The notes under the pieces were generated by a model. It was not told where the DNA came from, did no database searches, and saw nothing but the letters and a program-made list of their open reading frames with translations. Both the position numbers and the translations under genes were made by a program. Positions 1 through 5,244 of a stretch of 5,244 nt of DNA are shown here, one piece after another; the stretch's first letter is position 1; the number at the start of each line of letters is the position of its first letter. The stretch is from a bacterium CG2_30_54_10 (lineage in GTDB: Bacteria; Muiribacteriota; Ozemobacteria; Ozemobacterales; Ozemobacteraceae), in assembly GCA_001872985.1 (NCBI GenBank), contig MNYA01000460.1:1-5244 (forward strand). The letters are read 5' to 3'.

Positions 1-819
1 CCTGGTGACCAGGACATTGCTGCGTCCGATTTGACCGATTCCCGCCGCCTCTGCAAGGGGTGCTAATGGGGCGTTGTAAGACATAACATGATTGACGAAC
101 GTTTTCCCTCCCAGAGCTTTGAGATGCATACTCAACCGCGCCCCAACCGCTGCCGCGTCCAAATACCCCATGGACGTGGTCAGCATGGCTTTCTCACTTG
201 GCGCCTGGCTGATCCGAGATCGACTCATCTCAACCGCGAAAACGATGGCGAATGGGAGATCGCTGTTTACCGGCCTGCCGTTCCGATGATGAGAGTAGTA
301 AAAATCCTGGCGCATGGAAGTGATCCCTACCAAAGAAGCCCCGTAAAGTCGGGTAACTTCCTTTATGTGAATGGCCAGGACTTCTGCGGAAAGCTGAGTT
401 CTTCTTGTGGCGGAAACCGTCTGCTGCTCTAACTGCACCCATTCGCCGATCAACCGGTCAGAGTCATTGGAAAGGCATTCCACCCGATTTCGTTCAGGAA
501 GCCGATCTACCAAGCGGGAAAAGAAACCTCTCCAAAAAGGCAGTAACAAACGACGAAGCGCGGGAAAGCACTCATATACCCGGTTCAGGAGGTGGAGCTT
601 GCCAACAGCTACAAAAGCTTGCAGTTCTGCCTCGGTTAAACCTTGTCTGATCATGAGCCGAAGAAGCCCGCCATTTGTCCTGAGCCGGTCATCTTCCACC
701 CGCCAGTGAGGTCTCCGACGGTAAAACGTTCGATAGGCCCTGCTTCCTGGTTGTAGAGATAGACGGGCAAAAATGGTATCGCGTTCGTCAAAGGGAGGGG
801 TCATGGGGATTTTCATCAT
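1..819 (-). CDS. Reductive dehalogenase/QueG-like protein, N-terminal 273 residues (3' end outside window)
   Basis: I translated this strand directly: the frame is open from an ATG at 817-819 to base 1 with no stop. Seen: an N-terminal segment DERDTIFAR (11-19), RTFYRRRPHWR (30-40) and DDRLR (43-47); a basic, partly hydrophobic stretch around 88-107; then a core with GASLVGITSMRQDFYYSH (160-177), an AIVFAVEM strand (191-198), MGYLDAAAVGARLSMHLKALG (217-237) and PLAPLAEAAGIGQIGRS (251-267). Known: this order (LVGI, VYSH-like, I/V-hydrophobic-EM, GY..A..A..L..Y...LG, PLA..AGLGE.GR) typifies corrinoid-dependent reductive dehalogenases and epoxyqueuosine reductase relatives; the paired 4Fe-4S ferredoxin motifs should follow downstream, outside the window. 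No twin-arginine signal is present, so I infer a cytoplasmic protein. Substrate unknown. The first ATG is preferred because AAGGA lies 9 bases upstream; a second ATG follows directly. The start overlaps the glycosyltransferase end by 32 bases, implying coupled translation. Superfamily fairly sure; dehalogenase activity not shown. Confidence 0.8.
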   Translation of the reverse strand, partial: MMKIPMTPPFDERDTIFARLSLQPGSRAYRTFYRRRPHWRVEDDRLRTNGGLLRLMIRQGLTEAELQAFVAVGKLHLLNRVYECFPALRRLLLPFWRGFFSRLVDRLPERNRVECLSNDSDRLIGEWVQLEQQTVSATRRTQLSAEVLAIHIKEVTRLYGASLVGITSMRQDFYYSHHRNGRPVNSDLPFAIVFAVEMSRSRISQAPSEKAMLTTSMGYLDAAAVGARLSMHLKALGGKTFVNHVMSYNAPLAPLAEAAGIGQIGRSNVLVTR

Positions 820-2314
820 GTTGCAATTTCCTTGGGAGGGCTTTCAAACGCCGGATAAACAGACGGTCATCATTGCGGAAACAGGTGGGAAGCGAAGGAA
901 CTTCACCCCACTCCTGCCTGCCGGCAATAATTGGCCCGAGATTTGGCCAAACATTGGCAGGGCAAAGAACGGCATCGAGATGCCCCCTGTCGAAAAGCGC
1001 GGTCAGGGTTTCCCTGTTGTGAAGAGCGTTTGCCAAAACCAGAGCCCGGGGTGCGGCGGGTAAAAAGGAAAATTCCCCCCAACGGGAAGCGGGTTCAACC
1101 GGGCGCGATGAAATCAGTGCGAGATAAGCGTCAAACGGATACCATCGCCCCGGCGGGAGGTTCTTCTCCAGCCAGTTTTGTTGAGCGTGGATACGGGGAA
1201 TCCAGAGTCTTCCCTGGGCGGCCCATGCCCAGGAAAAAACCCGCATATACGGAAAAATCACGCATAAGAAAAGAATGCCGGCCTGCAATTTTCCCCGATT
1301 CTGAAAATAGACGGCACCGATTCCCGGAGATGCGTCACACGTTGACAACAGTCCGCCCAACAGGAGAAAAGCCCCGGGGATTTGGTATTCGTCATACGGA
1401 CGATTGGCAAGAAGATGAACTGCCACCATGACCATCCCGCCAAAAATCATTGCCTGGCCGGCTTCACATCGAATGCTTCGGCGGGGAATTGCCCCCCAGA
1501 CCCAAATCAATATGGGAAAAGCCAAAAGGCAGCGAAGAATCGTCGAAAGTTTTCGGTCAAGGATTTGCCAGGCATTTAGTGAGCCCTTCAGCGTTTCATA
1601 CGCTCCAGTAAGGGTGTTCACTCCGCTCCTTGATAAAGGAATAAACAGGTGCTCCGCGACCTGACCTTCGCTCAAGGCATAAAGCAAAAGCCAACCGACA
1701 ATTGGAAGAACAAGGGCCAACGTCACGCGGGGGCATCCCTTTCGCCATTGCCAAACCGCAAACAAAAGCGGCAGGGGAGAAAGGCTGATACGGAAAAACG
1801 TGCTCAGCCCCAGAAACAGCAGGGCCAATGTCGGTCGATTGTTTGCCAAGGCCCAGACCGCCAAACCAAGCACCAGGAGAACCGGGGCATGGGTTTTTAC
1901 GAGGGCGGCGAAGGCCAGTAGCAAGGGCATCAGAAGTAAACCCCAAGGAACCCATCGGCCCATTCCCGGGTTCAGCCGTTCTACCGATTGAGCAAGCAGG
2001 AACGCTCCGATCAACGTTGCCCCAGCCGAAAGCAAACGACCTGCCAGAAGGGGATCAGATGTCCATACGGCGGGTAGATAGAACCAGCACGCCAGCGGCC
2101 CCTGTGGAAAAAAGAAATCCCGATAAGGCAACCAGTGCCCATCGGCACAGCTTCGCGCAGCATTCAGATACCATCCCCCATCATCCTGAGCCATGCTCCA
2201 TACAGCCGCCAACAATCCCGCGCCCATCAACAGCCATGGAATGCCCCCGCCCACCCATCGACAAGAGATAATGGCCGCCGATCCCCGAGGGACCAAAGTT
2301 GGGACAGCTCTCAT
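788..2314 (-). CDS. Polytopic GT-C glycosyltransferase, family 39-like membrane protein (508 aa)
   Basis: Probable integral inner-membrane glycosyltransferase that would use a lipid-linked sugar donor; the acceptor is unknown. Seen: a first hydrophobic segment at about 22-42 followed at once by DDGGWYLNAA (44-53) and by DGHWLPYRDFFFPQGPL (58-74). This is the usual first extracytoplasmic loop of GT39/ArnT/PMT-like enzymes, in which an acidic residue just after the first membrane helix is catalytic, here D44 or D45. Further hydrophobic segments lie near 88-110, 121-157, 162-188, 197-214, 258-276, 287-303, 311-325 and 344-363. ANRPYDEYQIP (303-313) resembles the late conserved loop of the family. 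Residues from about 370 to 508 are mostly soluble. The ATG is supported by AGGAG 8 bases upstream; no other start codon lies in frame in the gap to the previous gene. It follows the peroxiredoxin-like gene by 59 bases and overlaps the reductive-dehalogenase-like gene by 32 bases. Alternative: another GT-C family (GT83, GT87) or an uncharacterised DUF. Confidence 0.75.
   Translation of the reverse strand: MRAVPTLVPRGSAAIISCRWVGGGIPWLLMGAGLLAAVWSMAQDDGGWYLNAARSCADGHWLPYRDFFFPQGPLACWFYLPAVWTSDPLLAGRLLSAGATLIGAFLLAQSVERLNPGMGRWVPWGLLLMPLLLAFAALVKTHAPVLLVLGLAVWALANNRPTLALLFLGLSTFFRISLSPLPLLFAVWQWRKGCPRVTLALVLPIVGWLLLYALSEGQVAEHLFIPLSRSGVNTLTGAYETLKGSLNAWQILDRKLSTILRCLLAFPILIWVWGAIPRRSIRCEAGQAMIFGGMVMVAVHLLANRPYDEYQIPGAFLLLGGLLSTCDASPGIGAVYFQNRGKLQAGILFLCVIFPYMRVFSWAWAAQGRLWIPRIHAQQNWLEKNLPPGRWYPFDAYLALISSRPVEPASRWGEFSFLPAAPRALVLANALHNRETLTALFDRGHLDAVLCPANVWPNLGPIIAGRQEWGEVPSLPTCFRNDDRLFIRRLKALPRKLQHDENPHDPSL
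829..833 (-). promoter_or_regulatory. Ribosome binding site of the reductive-dehalogenase-like gene
   Basis: AAGGA on the minus strand, 9 bases before the ATG at 817-819 and 12 before the next ATG, so it favours the first of the tandem ATGs. It lies inside the glycosyltransferase coding region. Confidence 0.55.
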
Positions 2315-2322
2315 TCCACCAA

Positions 2323-2327
2323 CTCCT
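2323..2327 (-). promoter_or_regulatory. Ribosome binding site of the glycosyltransferase gene
   Basis: AGGAG on the minus strand, 8 bases before the ATG at 2312-2314. It sits in the 59-base gap after the peroxiredoxin-like gene, in which I see no clear terminator hairpin or promoter. Confidence 0.65.
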
Positions 2328-2373
2328 GATACTTGGCGCTGACATGGTTCATTGACAACTCATGCGATCCCTA

Positions 2374-3099
2374 TCAGGGTTGGATTTTTCGGAGTTCATC
2401 AACCAGGATGGTCGGTTCTGCACGCTTTTTGTAGTCGGTATTGACGAAGGCAAACCGAATCTTACGGGTGGAGTCAATCACGAACGTGGCCGCCAGAGGG
2501 AGTTCCCATGTCTCGTTACCCTGATTAGCGGCGAGATCGATTTTAAACCCTTGATAGACCTTCTTCATATCATTGTCGAGTTTGAAGACCAGGCCAAGTT
2601 TTCGGGCATAGGTATTCCCCTCATCGCTCAGGGCGGGAAAGGCGATGGCGTTTTTTTCCCGCGTGGAAAGGGCATTCTCTGGTTTTTCCGGGGTAATGGC
2701 CACCAGTTTTGCACCAAGGGCTTCAATGGCGCCAAGATGCTGTTGGTAGGCTCGCAACTGCACGTTGCAATACGGGCACCAACCCCCTCGATAGAAGGTG
2801 ATGATGGCAGATCCTGTTCCGATGACGGAATACAGCGAAACCACCTTGCCATTGACATCCAGGAAATTTCCATCGGGAAGAACCTGTCCGACCGTCGGGG
2901 CTTTTTTGGTTATGCCGCTGGCTTCAAGGGTTTCCAAGGCTTTGCCCAGAATGGCTTTGGTCTCACCCGGGATCTTGTCCCTTGATGCCGCAGTCATTGA
3001 TGCCAACTGGTCACCCAGCGTGGGAATCGGCTCACCCCCCATCACCGGGGAAATACACCATGAAAGAATACCTGCTACGACGACCAAAGAATAATACAT
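2374..3099 (-). CDS. Exported peroxiredoxin-like (AhpC/TSA) protein with CXXC motif (241 aa)
   Basis: Thioredoxin-fold protein of the AhpC/TSA peroxiredoxin-like group. Seen: a hydrophobic N-terminus (residues 2-20), likely a signal peptide or anchor, ending near VMGGEP; a linker/helical region (25-65); a Prx-type domain from about 67 with APTVGQVLPDGNFLDVNG (67-84), the active site TFYRGGWCPYCNVQLRAYQ (101-119), LVAITPEKPENA (132-143), FPALSDEGNTYARKLGL (154-170) and ATFVIDSTRKIRFAF (204-218). Aligned to the peroxiredoxin F.P...T..C motif, C111 takes the peroxidatic position, C108 replaces the threonine and R104 replaces the proline. Known: CXXC-bearing Prx-like proteins lacking these residues form a distinct, poorly characterised group, so peroxidase activity is not assured and a disulfide reductase role is possible. 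Start: the ATG at 3097-3099 has AAGGAGG 9 bases upstream; an in-frame TTG at 3106-3108 abuts that site and is implausible. The n-region lacks a basic residue, which weakens the signal-peptide call. It follows the oxidoreductase by 42 bases. Confidence 0.88.
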   Translation of the reverse strand: MYYSLVVVAGILSWCISPVMGGEPIPTLGDQLASMTAASRDKIPGETKAILGKALETLEASGITKKAPTVGQVLPDGNFLDVNGKVVSLYSVIGTGSAIITFYRGGWCPYCNVQLRAYQQHLGAIEALGAKLVAITPEKPENALSTREKNAIAFPALSDEGNTYARKLGLVFKLDNDMKKVYQGFKIDLAANQGNETWELPLAATFVIDSTRKIRFAFVNTDYKKRAEPTILVDELRKIQP

Positions 3100-3108
3100 A
3101 TCCTGCAA

Positions 3109-3115
3109 CCTCCTT
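3109..3115 (-). promoter_or_regulatory. Strong ribosome binding site deciding the peroxiredoxin-like start
   Basis: AAGGAGG on the minus strand, 9 bases before the ATG at 3097-3099. An in-frame TTG at 3106-3108 directly abuts this site with no spacer, so the ATG is the real start. The 42-base gap to the oxidoreductase also holds no clear terminator. Confidence 0.8.
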
Positions 3116-3141
3116 TATTTTTGTCAGCTCATTAAAGTTGA

Positions 3142-4659
3142 TCAGCTCAAAATCTGAAGAGTTTTCTTGAGAAACCAGCGCGTCCAGGGAGTGAGCCGAG
3201 CACGGTTACAGGCGTCGGCAGCTCGTTTGATAGTTTCTGCCCGCGTTGGATAAGGATGAATGACCTTGCCCAGTCCGCGCAAACCAATGCCATGAACCAT
3301 GGCGGAGGTGACTTCGTTGAGCATCTCTCCGGCATCCTCTCCAATAGCCAAGGCCCCGACGATACGGTCTTTCCCCGACACGGTCAGAATTTTGACGAAG
3401 CCATCTCGGGCGCCTTCGGCTGCGCCGCGATCGGTTTCAGCAAAGGCATGGCGGTAGACATCGACGGCCAGACCCTTTTGCCGGGCTTCATCTTCATTTG
3501 CCCCGACCCGGGCAATCTCGGGATCGGTGAAAGTGCACCAGGGCATGACCAGCGAACTGAGGCGCTGGCGACCCATGAACAAGGCATTGTGGATAACCAT
3601 TCGGGCGGCTGCGTCAGCGGCATGGGTGAATTTCCAGGCCATGGCGACATCCCCGGCGGCAAAAATCTTCGGATTGGTTGTTCGAAAATGGTCATCAATC
3701 TGAATGCCGCGTCGCTCATCGTATTGAATGCCGGCGGCTTCCAGATTCAGCTCTTGAACGTTTGGGGCCCGGCCCGCCGCCATGAGAATCCGATCGACGG
3801 GAACCACCCGGTCCTGCCCGGCAACACGCATGTGGATATCGTAACCGCCACCTGAGCGAGTTTCCACCCGCTGAATAGCTGTTTCAGTTATTACGGAAAT
3901 GCCGTCCAGTCGGAACGTTTCCGAAAGAATGGCTGCGGCATCAGCATCTTCCCTTGGAAGAAGACGGGGCTCATTTTGCAAAATGGTGACCTGGCTTCCG
4001 AGGCGGGAAAAAGCCTGAGCCATTTCGCAACCAATAACCCCGCCACCGATAATCCCAAGCCGGGGTGGCAATTCCGTCAGGTTGAACAGGTTTTCGTTCG
4101 TTAACACCTCGGCAGCCGATAGCCCAGGAATCTTCGCATCAACAGCACGAGCGCCGGTGGTAATGACAGCTTTGCGAAACTTCAGGCGCTTGCCGCCAAT
4201 GTCGAGTGACTGAGAACCCGTAAACTTGGGTTCGCCCAGAAAGACATCGACTCCCAGCTCATCCCTGTATCTTTGGGCGCTATCATTCCGACTGATTTCA
4301 GCCCGTATTCGGCGCAAACGCTCCATCACTGCGGGGAAATCGACTCTGACCGGGCCATCGATCCGAATGCCATATTCGCCGGCAGCTCGCACCTGGTGAG
4401 CACGCCGAGCGCAGCTTAAAAGGGCTTTGGATGGCACACAACCGACATTGAGACAGTCGCCTCCAAGAAAGTTGCGCTCGACCAACGCGACTTTGGCGCC
4501 AAGACCGGCTGCCCCGGCAGCGGAAATCAATCCTGCCGGTCCGCCGCCCACCACCACCAGATGATACTCGGGCGCGGGTTCAGGATTCAGCCATCCTTCA
4601 GGATGAACGTTATTCAGCAGCTGGTTATTGAAAACATCACGAGGTTGAAGATCAAGCAT
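3142..4659 (-). CDS. MerA-like FAD/NAD(P)-dependent pyridine nucleotide-disulfide oxidoreductase (505 aa)
   Basis: Cytoplasmic flavoprotein of the class I disulfide reductase family, expected to pass electrons from NAD(P)H through FAD to a cysteine pair; substrate unknown. Seen in order: an N-terminal extension with VHPEGWLNP (18-26); FAD Rossmann motif VVVGGGPAGL (35-44); redox site GGDCLNVGCVPSK (66-78) with C69 and C74; NAD(P) Rossmann motif IIGGGVIGCE (203-212); second FAD motif IFAAGDVA (332-339); a dimerisation domain from about 370; and HPYPTRAE (468-475). In lipoamide dehydrogenase and glutathione reductase the residue before PT is the catalytic histidine; here it is tyrosine Y470, as in MerA-type enzymes. 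There is no N-terminal heavy-metal domain and the C-terminus (WFLKKTLQILS) has no vicinal cysteines, so Hg(II) reduction is unlikely. The ATG at 4657-4659 has AAGGAG 7 bases upstream; a longer start at 4713 would add 18 residues inside the previous gene and is disfavoured. It overlaps that TVP38 gene by 8 bases. Confidence 0.93.
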   Translation of the reverse strand: MLDLQPRDVFNNQLLNNVHPEGWLNPEPAPEYHLVVVGGGPAGLISAAGAAGLGAKVALVERNFLGGDCLNVGCVPSKALLSCARRAHQVRAAGEYGIRIDGPVRVDFPAVMERLRRIRAEISRNDSAQRYRDELGVDVFLGEPKFTGSQSLDIGGKRLKFRKAVITTGARAVDAKIPGLSAAEVLTNENLFNLTELPPRLGIIGGGVIGCEMAQAFSRLGSQVTILQNEPRLLPREDADAAAILSETFRLDGISVITETAIQRVETRSGGGYDIHMRVAGQDRVVPVDRILMAAGRAPNVQELNLEAAGIQYDERRGIQIDDHFRTTNPKIFAAGDVAMAWKFTHAADAAARMVIHNALFMGRQRLSSLVMPWCTFTDPEIARVGANEDEARQKGLAVDVYRHAFAETDRGAAEGARDGFVKILTVSGKDRIVGALAIGEDAGEMLNEVTSAMVHGIGLRGLGKVIHPYPTRAETIKRAADACNRARLTPWTRWFLKKTLQILS

Positions 4660-5244
4660 TCGTTCTCTCCTTATTCTTCGCAGAAAGGGTTTGGTCCAGA
4701 CTGCTATTGGCAAAACGTGAGACGATAATGGTTACGGCAATCGTGGCCAGAATTCCGGCGCCAAGAAACACCAGTTCGGCGGTGGTGCGGGCGCGGCGTA
4801 TCACGCCGCCTGCCATGGATCCGATATTGGTATAGAGAAAGGCCCCGGGAAGCATAAAGAGCCCTGTGGTCAGCACATACTGCCCGAAGCCAATTCTGGT
4901 CAACCCGTAGCCATAGTTCAAAACAGCGTAAGGAAAGGCTGGTGACAACCGGGTCAGGGCTACAATTTTCCACCCATGGATTGCCATCGCCTCATCGATG
5001 CGAAGGAAGGCCGGATACCGTTTAATTTGCCGGTTGGCCCAGTCCCGGGCAACGTAGCGGCCAAGAAGAAACGCCAGTGCAGCTCCGAGGGTCGAACTTA
5101 GCAGCGCCAGCGGAGTTCCCAAAGCAACCCCCCAGACGGCGCCTGCAGTGATTGTGAAAACCATGCTCGGAAAAAAGAAAAGACATGCCACGATATAAAG
5201 CGACATGTACATAAGTATTCCTAAAATACCCCGGCCTGCCAGAA
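4652..5244 (-). CDS. TVP38/TMEM64 (DedA/VTT-like) membrane protein, 5' end outside window
   Basis: Integral membrane protein of the TVP38/TMEM64 family (SNARE-associated Golgi/VTT domain). Known: VTT/DedA relatives are linked to lipid scrambling or flipping and membrane homeostasis; the role of this member is not established. Seen: 196 residues, open to the window edge. Numbering from the first whole codon: a hydrophobic stretch (5-24) leading to FFFPSMVFTITAGAVWG (22-38); a second stretch with GAALAFLLGRYVARDW (53-68); the conserved loop RLSPAFPYAVLNYGYGLT (98-115); a reentrant/hydrophobic region GLFMLPGAFLYTNIG (127-141); a last helix at about 157-175; and a short charged tail. An ATG at 5210-5212 is in frame, but family-like sequence (LAGRGILGIL) continues upstream of it, so I treat the gene as truncated by the window rather than starting there. 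Its end overlaps the oxidoreductase start by 8 bases (AATGCTTGA), typical of translational coupling and matching the frequent pairing or fusion of these two families. Confidence 0.9.
   Translation of the reverse strand, partial: LAGRGILGILMYMSLYIVACLFFFPSMVFTITAGAVWGVALGTPLALLSSTLGAALAFLLGRYVARDWANRQIKRYPAFLRIDEAMAIHGWKIVALTRLSPAFPYAVLNYGYGLTRIGFGQYVLTTGLFMLPGAFLYTNIGSMAGGVIRRARTTAELVFLGAGILATIAVTIIVSRFANSSLDQTLSAKNKERTNA
4667..4672 (-). promoter_or_regulatory. Ribosome binding site deciding the oxidoreductase start
   Basis: AAGGAG on the minus strand, 7 bases before the ATG at 4657-4659. It lies within the last codons of the TVP38 gene and supports the shorter oxidoreductase over the in-frame ATG at 4713. 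Confidence 0.8.

Larger units (their letters stand above)
1..5244 (-). other. Putative five-gene operon spanning the whole window
   Basis: All five genes share the minus strand. The junctions in transcription order are an 8-base overlap, a 42-base gap, a 59-base gap and a 32-base overlap. Each internal start has its own Shine-Dalgarno site, and no terminator-like hairpin with a T-run is visible in either gap. Both ends of the unit lie outside the window, so its promoter, its terminator and any further members are unknown. Confidence 0.7.

Noticed and set aside
88..709. Several short plus-strand frames and a 70-codon minus-strand frame (230-442)
   Set aside because: All overlap the long minus-strand reductive-dehalogenase-like frame, which carries conserved motifs. 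They are shadows in other frames.
2362..2985. 207-codon plus-strand open frame
   Set aside because: It lies antisense to the peroxiredoxin-like gene, whose family motifs are clear. The plus-strand product shows no recognisable domain.
2374..3099. Lipoprotein signal at the peroxiredoxin-like N-terminus (LSWC)
   Set aside because: Tryptophan just before the cysteine does not fit a lipobox, so an ordinary signal peptide or anchor is more likely.
3121..3150. Repeated GAGCTGA and a small TTGA/TCAA inverted repeat at the end of the oxidoreductase gene
   Set aside because: The arms are only 4-7 bases long with no T-run in the direction of transcription. This is too weak for a terminator or operator call.
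3256..3855. 199-codon plus-strand open frame
   Set aside because: It is antisense to the conserved NAD-binding and dimerisation parts of the oxidoreductase, with a low-complexity product and no family motif.
3142..4659. Annotation as mercuric reductase merA
   Set aside because: The metal-binding domain, the C-terminal vicinal cysteines and any other mer genes are all missing.
4660..4713. Longer oxidoreductase start adding 18 residues (MPIAVWTKPFLRR...)
   Set aside because: The extension lies inside the TVP38 gene. The shorter ATG has an excellent ribosome binding site 7 bases upstream and fits the family N-terminus.

Overview
The window reads as one minus-strand transcription unit that runs right to left and enters and leaves at the two edges. 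It holds five protein-coding genes packed with gaps of 42 and 59 bases, or with short overlaps. I see no plus-strand gene, RNA gene, CRISPR array, mobile element or convincing terminator. In transcription order the genes are: a TVP38/TMEM64 (DedA-like) membrane protein cut by the right edge; a MerA-like FAD/NAD(P)-dependent disulfide oxidoreductase; an exported peroxiredoxin-like protein with a CXXC motif; a polytopic GT-C (family 39-like) glycosyltransferase; and the first 273 residues of a reductive-dehalogenase/QueG-like protein that runs off the left edge.

Right part (about 3100-5244): the TVP38 gene and the oxidoreductase overlap by 8 bases. This pair is well known, and in some bacteria the two are fused into one polypeptide. 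The oxidoreductase has the CXXXXC redox site and both Rossmann motifs. It lacks the N-terminal metal-binding domain and C-terminal vicinal cysteines of true mercuric reductases, so it should not be annotated as merA. The peroxiredoxin-like gene follows after 42 bases with a strong ribosome binding site, which favours an ATG start over a TTG 9 bases upstream.

Left part (1-2314): the glycosyltransferase starts 59 bases after the peroxiredoxin-like gene. Its last codons overlap the start of the left-edge gene by 32 bases. That left-edge gene is easy to miss because its stop lies outside the window. It is open without interruption from 819 to 1, and its second half matches the conserved core of the corrinoid/iron-sulfur reductive dehalogenase and epoxyqueuosine reductase superfamily. 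It has no twin-arginine signal, so it looks like a cytoplasmic member rather than a classical respiratory dehalogenase.

The organism cannot be fixed from this window. The even base composition, good Shine-Dalgarno sites, tight operon and cytoplasmic reductive-dehalogenase-like protein would fit an anaerobic or microaerobic Gram-negative bacterium, such as a member of the former Deltaproteobacteria or a related phylum. This is a low-confidence guess. As a whole, the cluster combines thiol/disulfide redox chemistry inside and outside the membrane, a DedA-like membrane protein, a lipid-linked-sugar glycosyltransferase and a probable cobamide-dependent reductase. Their joint role is unknown; a shared envelope or lipid-modification task is my inference.
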